Assembly (NCBI GenBank): GCA_039545355.1
Contig: BCJJ01000028.1
Location: forward strand, 248,001 to 312,000
DNA from: Trichosporon coremiiforme
Taxonomy: Eukaryota > Basidiomycota > Tremellomycetes > Trichosporonales > Trichosporonaceae
Direction of reading: 5' to 3'
DNA length: 64,000 nt
The notes beneath the pieces were generated by a model. That model saw only the letters and a program-made list of their open reading frames with translations. It ran no database searches and was not told the origin of the DNA. Below, in pieces: positions 23,482-35,775 of this stretch (its first letter is position 1; each line of letters opens with the position of its first letter). The position numbers and the translations under genes were made by a program.

Positions 23482-24485
23482 ACGCTCCACTTGCTGAGTC
23501 TCCACTAAAGGGAGTCGTGCACTGCACTGTCCATCGGGGCACAGTGGAGCACGCCGGGGAGTACGAAGGAGGGCCGGTTATTCATAGCGAGTCAGAAGTC
23601 GATATATCAAGAGTGGTTAGCATGCAACTCTGGGCGTCTTACGTGCACTCACACTGTCGAGGTGCGGTGCATGAGAACTCTCCTCTGATCTAATCCCCGC
23701 CGGAACGCGCAGCTGGGACAGCAAGCTCTGATACGAAGTGGTAGCGAGCCAGGTCGCCGCGACGTCCACAGGAGGACACCCCGTGGCGTTTGTTTTCTGA
23801 TTCGATGCTTTGGCTCGTCTTGACGCTTCGGCGGGTGCTTGCAGCCATCACCTGGATCGTCGCCAGCCCCACTCTCGTACCCTCTGGGGCTTGCTCGCGT
23901 GTTTGACTGGTGTCGTATCGCCCCAGCTTCCTGGTGAGCCCCGACGCGCCGCAACCTGCGACGCGCGATGCGCAATGCAAGCCACCCCCATGGCGACCCC
24001 TTTGCAGCCTTGCGCCCACCACCCGAGAAACTCATGGCGAGTCCCTCACTCGAGGGCCGGTCGGCAAGCCACGCCAGCCATGGACACCGCCTTGCCGCTA
24101 TGATTCCATGAACACCCGTACCTAGTGCGCATGGACACTTGTGACCTCCAACGATGTGCTCAGCCCTGTCCAATGTCACAATCTGACCCCCGACTCTCCC
24201 GCATTGTCGCCCGCCCACACTTGCTGCGCCGGCCAGACTGGACCAACTGTGATCCGTGCCGCAACAACTGCCGCTCGTACCCGCTCTCGAGGCTCAGAAT
24301 CAAGATCTAGCACAGCAATGTGATGCATTGGCGTACACGAGCCCCGGTCCGACCCTGTTCTCCACACTCGACGCGCATTGTCCTCTTTTCCTGGCTGGAA
24401 GATATATACTCTGCTCTCTGGCACTCTGCCCAAAAAGACTCACATTTCTCATCCCTCAACTTTCCCCCACTTACATCTATCACAC
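23482..24485. other. intergenic, no gene seen
   Basis: Terminator region of the alcohol dehydrogenase gene and promoter of the GMC oxidoreductase. No supported coding frame. A pyrimidine-rich leader runs up to the ATG at 24486. Confidence 0.4.
24403..24408 (+). promoter_or_regulatory. TATA box of the GMC oxidoreductase gene
   Basis: TATATA about 80 bp upstream of the ATG, followed by a CT-rich leader. Inferred from motif and position. Confidence 0.5.
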
Positions 24486-26808
24486 ATGAGAAGCGCGCTC
24501 ACATCCGTGCTCACTGTTCTTTCAGCAGTCGCTCCTGCCGCCCTCGCTTATCCGGCAGGAAGCATTTTCGAACGCGCGGCTACTGCCAATGTAGCCGACG
24601 TCAAGGACAAGGAATTCGACTTTGTCATTGTCGGTGGTGGTCTCGCCGGTCTCGTTGTCGCCGCCCGTCTTGCCGAGTGGGAAAACAACACGGTCCTCGT
24701 CGTTGAGGCCGGTAAGGACGGATCGGACGTCCAGCTTCAGCACGATGTGCCCGGTGAGTTTCGGACTTTTCAGCCTTAGTGGATCCCTAGTGGATCCGCA
24801 GCCATGTGTGACACAGTGCCACTCGTGGCCCTGGGCGCCGTTCCGTGTATGATGGTCACGTTGGTTGTCCCAACTCTCTCCGACTCTGTGATTGCTCGGG
24901 CCGGCCAGGTCCGAAGTCCGAGGTCCGCGCGGCCCGCACACACACCGGTGCCTCTTCCGATGGCAGTGCATGCTAACATTGACAGGCTTCTCGTACATGC
25001 GCGGTATCGCGTACGGCTCCGATTACGGTTGGAACTATACGACGACCGCCCAGTGCGGTCTTGAGGGCGAGGGCGCCCAGAAGAACTTCCCCCTCGGCCG
25101 TGGTCTCGGCGGTGGTTCTGCCGTCAACGGCATGTTCTGGACCCGCCCGGACGCTCGTGACTTCAACGCCTGGGCTTCGCTGAACGGCGGCGACAGCTGG
25201 AACTGGGACGATCTGAACAACTATATCAAGAAGGCCGAGAACATTGTCCCGCCCAAGGCCGAGAACCAGGAGCAGTTCCACATTGTCAGCGACGACGCGG
25301 CGCACGGTCACGAGGGTCCCCTAAAGGTCGGCTGGTCTGACTACATCTACGGCGTTACTTCCAACTGGATCCCCACTTTCGAAGCTCTTGGTGTCAAGTC
25401 GATCGACCTCGCCAGCGGTGACAACCACGGTGCTGCCATCATTCCCTCGACCATCGACTCTGAGGCCGGTACCCGCTCGTGCCCCCGCAACAAGTACATC
25501 GGTCAGGACAAGCAGAACCTCGTCCTCCTCACCGGTCAGCACGTCACCAAGCTCGTCTTTGATGAGGCGTCCAAGGACCAGCTCGTCGCCACCGGCGTTG
25601 AGTTTGCCTCGGCCATGAACGAGACCCCCTTCCAGGTCAAGGCCAAGAAGGAGGTCATCGTTACCGCCGGTGCCGTCGGTTCCCCCAAGGTCCTCCAGCT
25701 CTCCGGTATCGGTCCCAAGACTGTCCTCGAGCCCCTCGGCATCACGACCAAGCTCGACCTCCCCGTCGGTTACAACTTCCAGGACCACGTCATGGTCCTT
25801 GTCGAGTACAACTCTGTGGAGGGCACTGAGACCTGGAACCCTCTCTGCATGAACCGCGAGGCGCAGGAGGCCGAGATTGCCATCTGGCAGGAGACCAAGG
25901 GCGGCAAGCTGACCTACATCAACGAGGCCACTTCATACCTCAAGCTTTCCGACGCCGGTGCCACCGTCGAGGTCAACGTTGACGACATCATTAACGCCCA
26001 CGGCGAGCTCCCCGAGAACGTCAAGGCCGGTTACAAGGCCCAGTACGAGATCATGCAGGGTTGGCTCCAGGACAACACCCAGCTCGAGTGCATCATGAAC
26101 CTTTGGGGTTCGCAGACTTCGTCGATCAAGTTTGAGGCTGCCGTTCAGCACCCGTGGTCGCGTGGATCCGTCTTTGTCTCGTCTGCCAACCCCTTTGACA
26201 TGCCCAAGATCAACCCCAACTACCTCGGCGTCGACGCTGATGTCCAGCTCCTCCAGGCCGGCATCGAGTTTGTGCGCAAGATGGCCAACACTGCTCCTTT
26301 CGGCGACGTCCTGACCGACGAGCTCTCGCCCGGCCTCGAGAACGCCGACCTCGGCGCCTGGATGCGCCAGAACTGCGGCTCCGAGTACCACCCCATCGGT
26401 ACCTGCCCCATGCTTCCGCAGGACAAGGGTGGTGTCGTCGACACCAACCTGCTCGTCTACGGCACCAAGAACGTCCGTGTCATTGACTCGTCCGTCGTCC
26501 CCATCCAGGTCTCGGCCCACACCATGGGCCCCACCTACGGTGTTGCCGAGAAGGGTGCCGACGTCATCAAGGCTGCCTATGCCAACGCCGCCTCCACCAC
26601 CACCACTACCACCACCACCACCGGCACCAACACGACCGCGTCCGGCTCGGCCTCCAAGCCCGTCTCGGACGCCAAGTCGACCGGCTCCTCCACCGCCGAC
26701 AAGGCCGACAAGGACGCCAAGCCGTCCGAGAAGGCCGAGAGCGCCGCGTTCCCCATGAGTTACTCGTGGGCCGCGGTCGTGCTCGTCGTCTTCCCCTTCC
26801 TCGCCTAG
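24486..26808 (+). CDS. secreted, probably GPI-anchored GMC oxidoreductase (FAD)
   Basis: Glucose-methanol-choline family flavoenzyme that oxidises an alcohol or sugar. Exons 24486-24753 and 24986-26808 with a 232-nt intron give 696 residues. A signal peptide (VLTVLSAVAPAALAYPAG) is followed by the FAD-binding VIVGGGLAGLVVAARLAE, the joined DVPGFSYMRG, LGRGLGGGSAVNGMFW (GMC signature 1) and TAGAVGSPKVLQLSGIG (signature 2). The active-site histidines lie in SEYHPIGTCPM and SAHTMGPTYG. After the enzyme domain there is a Thr-rich run, a Ser/Lys/Asp-rich stalk and a hydrophobic C-terminus (SYSWAAVVLVVFPFLA), which looks like a GPI-attachment signal. Glucose or aryl-alcohol oxidase/dehydrogenase activity is possible. 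The substrate is not determined. Confidence 0.92.
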
Positions 26809-29611
26809 ACGCTGTCCTAGGACACTTGATTCGAACCCAGCGCGGCGTGCGCCCCTGCCCCTCCTTTCTTCACCTTTAGACTACCGCAGGACCGACCGCA
26901 CACCGCTGCTCAACCCCTTTGCAAGCGAACAAGCACCACCCCAAACCGCCAGTTGTTCAGTTCCCGCTTCAACCACTATATTATATTATGGACTATATCC
27001 TGTTATAGCAGACACATGTAGATCGTGATGCCTAGCTTGGCTCGCCGCTCGTTTCCATTAGACTAGACAGGGCGCCTCGGCGCCTCCCCCACCCCCCACC
27101 TCTCATGAGCCAGCCCATTAAACCCACTCAAGTAGAGCGTGTACGCATGCAAGTAATGTACACTCGCCCCTGAGCCTCGTACTCTCCTTTATCATAAGGG
27201 CTCCTGACTGCTCCTGATCAGCAGTAGTGTGCGCACAGTGTGCGCACTATCGGCACTTGCAATCGGGAATCGGGGTTACAGATGAGCGACAAACGACTCC
27301 GGCCGTGAGGCGTGGGTAGAGAGGACTCTCGGTGTGAGTGCACATTCCGGCGTGCGACGTCCGATACATTGCAGCGACATTGCAGAAACAGGAGTGCGCC
27401 GACACGCGCCTGACCCAATGATCCAGTCAGACCCAGGCGCAGACCCAGGCGCAAGCATAAATTGAATTGCTCATTAGACCTTCCAAGGTCACAACCTTAA
27501 CCATGCCCTAGTGGGCGAGCCCTTCCTACGCGCACGGCTCGGTCGTATACCTGGCATGGTGCGCATAGCTGGGTAATTGGAGGTAGGGACGTCCTTGCGG
27601 GCTAGTGTGGACTGGGCGGTGCTTGCGATGTGCTTGCGGTGGGCACGCGCCTTGTAACGCAACCTGGGACACCCTAGAGTTGTGTCTTGGCCCACTCGAC
27701 TAGACGATAGGTTCGTCGGGTGTCTCGATATCCACGACTCAGGAGGGTCTGCTATAGAGTTTCGTGTATGGGTTTCGTACGTCATTTATTTTCGTCGGTC
27801 CGGGGCCTCCGCGCCCTCCGCGCCGCAGCGTCTATGCAGCAATTCACTGAGCCACCCACCAGTCCACCTGAATAGTCACATAATGTTGCAGCGTCGTGCA
27901 AGCCTTTGGGCAATCAGTTGGGCAATCAGTTGGCATGCCAAGTGCTGTACTGAATGAGCCTGTAGGGCGACTCTCACGTACCCAGGATACAGTGCAGACT
28001 GCCAACCGATACGACCTCCTGTCCATTGGTGGTGCCTCCTTGTCGACGTTCCAAGATCTTCGCGACGTTCGCGAGCTTTGGCGCCTTCGTCGTCTGGCGG
28101 CGGGCAGCTGGGCGACAGTGCGCGCCCGCAGTGTCGCGCTGGATGGACGCGAAGATTCGCGACGGCGGGATCGACCCGAAAAGTCTTCTGGGAACAGCGG
28201 TGCATGCATGAATGAGAAAACCACGGGGAACAAGGTTTCGCGGTGTGCCCAGATGTCACTGCTTCCAGAGTCACAGCGCTCCGGGACGCTAGCCCCCGCA
28301 GCCTCGGAGGGCCCGCAACGTCCGGTCCAGAGCTTGCCAATGCCCCGAGAACGCAAATAACGAGAAGCTTGAAGTGAAAAACGGACGAACACAGCAGAAG
28401 CGCCAGAATGGGGCGGCGAAACGCCTTGGTCAGAGGCACGGGGTACCCACGGCAACGGCTCGTTGATGTCGGCCGGCTGGTGCAGCTGCCCCCCACCGTA
28501 TTGTGTATGCATCGGCCTGGCAGGGAGAGTGCATCGTCAAAGTTGGCCTGAGCCAGACAAACCGCCAGACACCCCCTGCCAGGCTGGCAGCCCGGTCCCG
28601 GAAGTCGAGGCACAGGTACGAGGCACGTAAGAGAGGCACCAGGACACCAGGACTGGGGGCTTGATCACATGCTTCTTCTGCTCCCATGCACACTGCACAG
28701 GAAGCACAGACAGAGCCTGACAGGCTGTGTCCACGGCCCGCTCGCTACTCATTGCACAGACTGCGGCGGATGATTCTAGTCCGCGCTGGTCGTAGGTGTG
28801 GTGTTTGAACCTCGGAGAGGAGTGTGCTTCCGACTAAGATGCTTATCAAGCGCGGAGCAGAAGTCGGAGTAGCGGCGAGTGCTACCTAGTACGCAGTGCA
28901 GGTTGGTTCGGAATGCCGGTATTGTTCGGAATGAGCCCCTCGGTGCAAGCAGACGCCGGACTGCTATAGGATCTCAAAGGCCGACATGGCCAAGGTAATC
29001 GGTGAATCAGGCTGAGCTAATGGCGCCTAATCCAGTCGCCGTAGTCAGGCCACGTGACAGCATTAGCAGCGCCTGCAGGCACAGGGACCAAGGATGACAA
29101 CAACGTCAAGCCGAGCCGTGCCTTGGACCTCAAGGACCCTGGTGGACCCTGTGCAAAGCTCTGTTTCGAATGCACTCCAAGTCGATCCTTCTCACCAAGT
29201 AACGGTATCCCCGGTTTGGGCTCAGACACCGTTGCCCGCCGCGCGCTCAGACATCAGCGCCCCCCAGCGCCCAGAGCCCAGGCCAGAGGGGGCGCGGATA
29301 TGCAAAGGATAGCACTCGAGGTCCAGGACGATCCGATCTCTGCAAATCCAGCAAACTCCGTCCCTGGGCTGGCCGTCAGACACCGTCATCTTCAGACACC
29401 GTGCTCACATACCCATTCTCCCTCTTCCACCTACCTGCCCTTCCTCACCCCGTCCTCGCTCTCGTCCCCAGAATCTGCGCCTGTTTGCGCCTGTTTGCGC
29501 CTGTCCATACCTTTGCCTCCCTTTTGCCCGATCCAGACCTATATAGAACATGCACCGCCTGCTTCTTGCCGCCCCCATCACCCTCCCCCGCACACTCACA
29601 ATACTACCACC
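26809..29611. other. long intergenic stretch, no gene seen
   Basis: About 2.8 kb between the GMC oxidoreductase and the ABC transporter. Overlapping frames on both strands at 27844-28613 have no motifs. A TATATTATATTATG run near 26980 may belong to the 3' end of the GMC gene. The last ~150 bp is pyrimidine-rich and is the transporter's leader. Confidence 0.4.
29540..29545 (+). promoter_or_regulatory. TATA box of the ABCG transporter gene
   Basis: TATATA about 70 bp upstream of the ATG at 29612. Inferred from motif and position. Confidence 0.45.
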
Positions 29612-31521
29612 ATGAGCCACGAAGGTTCTGGGCAGTTCATCCAGCTCAGCGGCATGCCCTCCCCGTCCCTCACTGAGGGTGGTTCGTCCATCACCTTCTC
29701 CAACCTCTCCTACGAAGTCAAGAACAAGCACGGAACAAAGCGCCTGGTTGACAATGTCTCCGTCACCGTCAAGCAGGGTCAGGTGAGTAACCCCCCGCCC
29801 CACCTTCTTTTGGGCTGCCGGCTAACTTGCAGATGCTCGCCATCCTCGGTCCCTCTGGAGCTGGAAAATCGACGCTGCTCGATGTCATGTCCTTCCGCAA
29901 GAAGCACATGGAGGGCGGCTCGATCACCCTCAACAACCAGCCGCTATCGGCGATGACCATGGCCCAGGTATCGTCCTACGTCGAGCAGGACGACCAGCAC
30001 CTCGGTGTCCTCACCGTGCGCGAGACGATCACCTACGCCGCGCGCCTCACGCAGAGCGGAATGACGAAGGGCGAGATCAGGACGCGTGTCGACCAGATCA
30101 TCACCGATCTCGGTCTGCAGTCCTGCGCCGACCTCAAGATCGGCACTCCCATCCAGCGCGGTATCTCTGGTGGCCAGCGACGACGAGTCACCGTCGGCAC
30201 CGGACTTGTCACCTTCCCGCGCATCCTCTTCCTCGACGAGCCGACTTCGGGTCTCGACTCGACCTCGGCCCGTGAGGTCATGGCTTCGATCAAGCGTATC
30301 GCCGAGGCCGAGGGCATCATTGTCATCGCCACGATCCACGCACCCTCGATCGAGGCTCTGTCGCTCTTTGACAAGATGATGATTCTCGCTCAGGGCCGCA
30401 CCGCCTTCCTCGGCACCCTTCAGCAGGCCAACGAGCGCTGCAACGCCATCGGCTTCCCGATCCCCGAGTACATGAACCCGGCCAACCACCTTCTTGACCT
30501 TGTCGGCACTGATTTCATGCACCAGGACAAGGCGACGGCGCTGGAGCGTCTGCTCGCCGCGCATGTCGAAGAACCCCTCCCGGAACCGAAGAGCTTCGGC
30601 GCGCCGGTCGCGCTGCGGAAGCGTCCATGGAGCGCCAACATCAACGCTACCCTCATCCTCTCCGAGCGCACGCTGCTCAACTACTCCCGCAACCTCCTCG
30701 CCTACGGTGTCCGTTTCGGCATGTACCTCGGCATGGCTCTTCTCCTCGCCACCATCTGGATTCGCCTCGGTGACTCGGACTCGATCATCAACGACCGTCT
30801 ATCCGTCCACTTCTTCTCCGTCGCTTTCCTCGGCTTCATGTCCGTTGCCGGTATCCCTTCCTTCCTCGAGGAGCGTTCCGTCTTCCTCCGCGAGCGCAAG
30901 AACGGCCTCTACGGTCCTCTCCCCTTCGTTCTGTCCAACACCATCGTCATGCTCCCGTTCATGTTCATCTGCGCCTTCGCCTTCTCGGTCATCATCTACT
31001 GGGCCATCGGACTGCACCCCGGTGCCAACGCGTTCTGGCGCTTTGTGGCCTTCCTCTACCTCGCCGTCCTCTGCGCTGAGGCTCAGGCGCAGGTCATTGC
31101 CGCTCTTGTGCCCATCTTCATCGCCGCTCTCGCCCTCACCGCCTTCATGAACGGCTTCTGGATGTGCGTTCAGGGCTACTTCATCAAGGCCCGCTCCCTT
31201 CCCCGCTTCTGGTATTACTCGTTCCATTTCATGGACTTCCAGACATTTGCATTCGACATCCTCGTCAAGAACGATCTCGTCGGCGAGGTCTTCAAGTGCA
31301 ACTCGGCCTTCCTCCCCAGTGGCGACTGCAACTGCGTCTACCCTGCCAGCGCCAAGACGATCGAGCTCTTCGGCAAGTGCCGTGTCTCTGGACAAGATGT
31401 CATCGACTACCTCGAGTTTGGCGGGATCCCGCTTGGGGGCTATGCCGGAATACTCTGCGCTATCATAGTTCTCTATCGTATCTTCCTCTACCTCGCGCTC
31501 TACTTCCAGCGTCACCCATAA
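29612..31521 (+). CDS. ABC transporter, ABCG/WBC half-transporter
   Basis: ATP-driven membrane exporter of the ABCG half-transporter type (nucleotide-binding domain first, then six membrane helices), which must dimerise. Exons 29612-29782 and 29833-31521 with a 50-nt intron give 619 residues. Motifs: Walker A GPSGAGKST (63-71), Q-loop region YVEQDDQHLG, signature ISGGQRRRVTVGTGL, Walker B ILFLDEPTSGLDS and H-loop ATIHAPS. The membrane half starts near residue 290 (TLLNYSRNLLAYGVRFGMYL) and holds six hydrophobic segments, with FLEERSVFLRERKNGLY and a Cys-bearing extracellular loop (CNSAFLPSGDCNC) before the last helix, as in ABCG proteins. The signature has GGQRRR where fungal homologues often have GGERKR. 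The substrate is unknown; lipids, sterols or drugs are typical. Confidence 0.93.
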
Positions 31522-33948
31522 ATTGAGTAGAAAAACTCGTTGGAGAGTCGAAAACGACCCTCGATTTATCGTCCGCCACACTCGCCACCCACCTTCCACC
31601 ACTCAAAATAGCATTTACGTAATACAATACCACTAGCCATTTTCATTTCGTTTTCGCTGTATTTTCATCCTGTACAGCTCACCGCAGTCAGTCCCCGTAG
31701 ACCCTGCGCATATGCAATCGTATTATACCGCAAACGCCGCGACGTCGTCCACATGATTCTCATGAAGGCAGCGTTACTAACCCCGCGTGCACGTTTCAAG
31801 GCTCCGTGGCGGTTCGGCAGCTCGGCATACTCCGAGAACGTCTCGGTGACTTGATCGCTAGACCGTGGATCGAGGTGCCAGCGAGGTAACGAAGCTTGCC
31901 ACCTGCTGAGGCTCGGGAGGCTTAAGGTTACACGAAAGTGCTGGACCAGCATCTACCCGCCAATGGCTGCAGGTGCTATCGGTGTACTGGCCGGATCAGC
32001 AAACGGAGCGATGATGCGAGCTCGCACCGACTGGGCTGACAGCTTCGCGCCGAAGTCAGTCGCCGAACGCAGTCGCCGAACGCAGTCAGTCCCGACGTCT
32101 CTCCCCCAGCATTTACGCCAAACTCACATCCGCGCTCGCACACTCATGAATACGCATGTGAAGTGCGACGCAGGCAGACGCCGAACCCAGACTTAGTGTG
32201 AGAGTGACACCACACCCACCACACCCTACTCCCTGCACTGCACGCACTCAGACGCCGAGAGGCAGTCACCGAACCGCAGACGCCGAGCGTCACATGTCGA
32301 GCAGACGCCGAGCCGCCAAGCGGAAAGCACTCGCGCTGCCACCAGGCGCCACTCTGCTCCGCGGACCGGCATCTGGATCATATTCGGAAGGTCTTGCGGC
32401 ATGTCCAATTCTGATAACAATTCGGACACTTGGGTGTCGGACCCTGAAGAGACCGTGGCCTGCACGTGTGACACACGTAGCTCCGGTATGCATGACTCAG
32501 GCGATCGGCGGGTTCCGGCACCATGGCCACATGGAAACGCTTGGGGGTCACTGCCAGGTATGCTGAGGGTAGTAGGAAGTGGAGCAAGACAGGATGCGTA
32601 TCGGTTTCGTGTTGGGCGCCGTCGGATTTCTAGGTTGGGTGCCATTCGGGGTCGGAGACCCGATCGGCTACTTTCCATGTCTCCTACGGTCGACCTGCAC
32701 CTCAGCGTCGATACGTCCTGGCTGGCCTCTCATTCTGGCACCACGAGTCTCTTGACCTGCAGCACAAAGCAGGCAGAGACTCAAGGATCTAAGCAGTCGG
32801 GTGCAGCAAGGTGATGCTCGACAGAGAGGTACATTATTGCTGACTGAGATCGGGAGCAAACTACTCTCGTCCCAGACCGCATAAATGTGCAGACTTCAGA
32901 TCAACAAGTTATAGAGCTTCACTGTGAGCATCGGGGATGCGGTGAAAGGCCATGAGTCGTACAATAGCTGCCGCGTTACTCACCGACTGGGGCCTGTTGC
33001 TCGAGGTCGGCGGAACGCTTGGCCACATTCAGTGTCTCCCATGGGTGTCGTCCACCGTACATCCAGTAGCGTCCACGCACGTACCGCCGATCCCAGAGAA
33101 TGCGCACCATTGCCTTAGGACTTTCCGATGCTCTCTCTCTGCCACCTATACGCTAGAGTCCGTCGCTGCACCCAAGGTCGTGCGCGACTGCTCGCGAAAG
33201 ACTGTGGCGCTCATGCTCGGGCTGCACTCTGTCCCGATGCGCGCTGGGTCAGATGCAGTGCACTCAATGGGTGAGCCTCCCCAGTGTATGGCGATAGTGG
33301 GCCCGGCGACTGGGCAGGATTTGCATCGGTTTTGTTCTAGGAGCCGTGGAATTTCTAGCGTGATGTCGGGGTCGGAGGACGCCTATGCTAGATTGAAGGT
33401 TTCCCACGGGCGCCATTACTCGAAGATCACCACTATCGGCCTATCTCAAGTCGCCAGACAAGATCGAGGCGTCCATAGCGCAAGCACTAATGCACAAGTG
33501 CAATCGGGCTAGACGTCGATCACTCTCCAACGGTCCAGCACTTGCAGCCTCATCAGAGTCCAAGGCACTGATAAGAGATTCGGGAGATCGAGCCCTGAGA
33601 TACACGGCAACACGTGCACCGCAGATTAGTTCCAGCAGAGGAGATCCTCGGATCCCTCGCGAAAGTCTGGACAGCCTTCTCAGCCTTGATCCCGCACACT
33701 TGCATATGACCTTCGGAGCATAGCTGCTGCGCTTTGTGCGAGCTCCCCGGTGCTTGCGCAAAGCACACTTGGTGGCGCACCAATTCCCTCAGAAAGCGCG
33801 GTGGGCGTCGGGCAGCTCCGAGCTCTCCCACGCCCGCCAACATGTTCCGGGGCACCACTTCCCGCCGTTGGATTCCGAACGGGCAGCGAACCTTCTTGCT
33901 CTCGTCTCGCTGTCACTTCTCTCCTTCTCCCACTCACTCACATTCAAG
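31522..33948. other. long intergenic stretch with possible transporter relics
   Basis: About 2.4 kb without an intact gene. At 32587-32690 and 33305-33395 two diverged copies of a ~90-bp sequence can be aligned. Translated, they read RIGFVLGAVGFLG and RICIGFVLGAVEFLA, close to RMCIGFILGAVG in the peptide transporter gene at 57-59 kb. They may be remains of old POT-transporter copies. Near 32050-32320 the decamer CAGACGCCGA and relatives recur several times. The right end is the promoter of the TPR gene. Confidence 0.4.
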
Positions 33949-35723
33949 ATGACGGCCTCGACGACCGACGCCCCAACCGTGCCGGCTGACCTCTCCCTCC
34001 CTCCTCCCCCCGAGTACCCTTACGACCTCGGCACGTACGAGTGGAAGGTCCAGACGAGCTCGCCCGAGGCGGAACGCTGGTTCCAGCGCGCGCTGAACTG
34101 GACCTACGGCTTCCATCACGACGAGGCAGTGCGGTGCTACCGATATGCGCTTCACCACGACCCGAACTTTGCCATGGCATACTGGGGCGTCGCTTACGCC
34201 TCGGGGCCCAACTACAACAAGCCCTGGGAGCTGTTCGACAAGGCTGAGCTGAGGGCGACGCTGGCGCTATGCCATGCTGCCTCCAAGCGCGCCGTTGAGC
34301 TCGCGAAGGACCCACTGGAGAAGGAGCTGTGCGAGGCTATTGCGGCCCGCTTCCCGTCCAGCCGTGCGGAAGAGGGAGGCGAGAAGGAGTTCGCCAAGTG
34401 GAACCAGGCGTTCGCGGACCGCATGGGCGAGGTCTACGAGGGACGCAAGGACGACCTCGATGTTACGACCGTGTTCGCCGACAGTCTGATGGGCCTGGCG
34501 GCGTGGGATCTGTGGGACCTTCAAACGGGTGAGTCGTGTACCTTTTCCAGTCCAACTGACATGCAGGCGAGCCGCGCGAGGTGTCGCAGACTCTGCGCGT
34601 GAAGCAGGCGCTCGACGCAGCGCTCAAGCGCCCCGAGGCGATGCGTCACCCGGGCATCCTGCACTTCTACATCCACCTGATGGAGCTGTCGCCTACACCT
34701 GAACTTGCTCTTGTTCCCGCTGACGCTCTCCGCGGTCTGGTGCCCGACTCGGGCCACCTGACGCACATGTCGGGGCACATCTACGCCGTCGTCGGCGACT
34801 ACCGTGCCATGATCAGCAGCAACTTCGAGGCCATAGCTGCTGACGAAAAGTACATGGCGCACGCGGGCGCAGACAGCTTCTACATGTTCTACATCCTGCA
34901 CGACTACACATTCCCGATCTACGCGGCCATGTTCAACGGGCAGTTCGGCGTCGCCATGAAGACGCTGGACCGGATGGAGGCCTGGCTCACGGACGACTTC
35001 TTGAGGATCGAGTCCCCGCCCATGATCGACTGGATGGAGGGATTCTGCACCTTCCGCGTGCACGTGCTCGTGCGTTTCGGAAAGTGGGACGACATCCTCG
35101 CCCTCCCGTTCCCTGAGGACCGCGAGTTTTACTGCGTCACGACCGCGTTCCTGCACTACGGACGCGCACTCGCGTATGCCCTGACTGACTGCCCGCAAGA
35201 AGCGCAGAAGGAGCAGCAAGAGTTCCGTGACGCCAGAGCCAGAGTCAAGCCCTCCCGCCAGGCTATCCCAAACACGTGGAGCGATATCTTTGACGTCGCC
35301 GACGCCATGCTCGCGGGCGAGATGGCGTACCGTGCCAAGAAGTACGATGAGGCGTTCGACCTCCTCCGCCTCAGCATCAAGCGCTGCGATAACCTCGTCT
35401 ACGCCGAGCCGTGGGGATTCATGCAGCCGCCGCGACACGCTTATGCCGCGCTTCAACTCGAGCAGGGTCATGTCGAGGAGGCCGCGCGCGCTTATGCCGA
35501 GGACCTGGGCTTCCTCACGACGCTGCCCTGCGCCACGAGGCATCCAAACAACGTGTGGGCGCTCCACGGATACCAAGAGTGTCTGACTAGGCTCGGACGA
35601 CAGGCTGAGGCGGACATGCTCAAGCCCGAGCTCACTCTCGCGCTGGCCGTCGCCGATGTCCCGATCGAGTCGTCATGCTACTGCCGCAAGACGGCGTGCT
35701 GCAGCAGCCAGTCCAAGCTATAA
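33949..35723 (+). CDS. tetratricopeptide-like protein ending in a peroxisomal SKL signal
   Basis: Exons 33949-34528 and 34567-35723 with a 38-nt intron; 578 residues. The N-terminal part has TPR-like helices (ALNWTYGFHHDEAVRCYRYA then HDPNFAMAYWGVAYASGPNY), and further helical repeats run to the C-terminus (AYRAKKYDEAFDLLRLSIKR, QLEQGHVEEAARAYAEDLGF). Proteins of this type are widespread in fungi and bacteria, usually called TPR domain proteins, without a defined activity. The C-terminus is Cys-rich (SCYCRKTACC) and ends SSQSKL. The final SKL is the classical type-1 peroxisomal targeting signal, which predicts import into peroxisomes. The start at 33949 is the first ATG with good context in the coding-like part. 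The gene converges on the next one with only ~50 bp between the stop codons. Confidence 0.85.
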
Positions 35724-35775
35724 TCACATACATCTATGTACATCATCAATAGTTTCATGGTATCATCTGCACCAT

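Noticed and set aside
24773..24800. Duplicated TAGTGGATCC in the GMC intron as a target-site duplication
   Set aside because: A short direct repeat with nothing inserted between the copies.
26829..26842. TTCGAACCC, resembling a tRNA T-loop on the minus strand
   Set aside because: No acceptor, anticodon or D arm can be formed around it.
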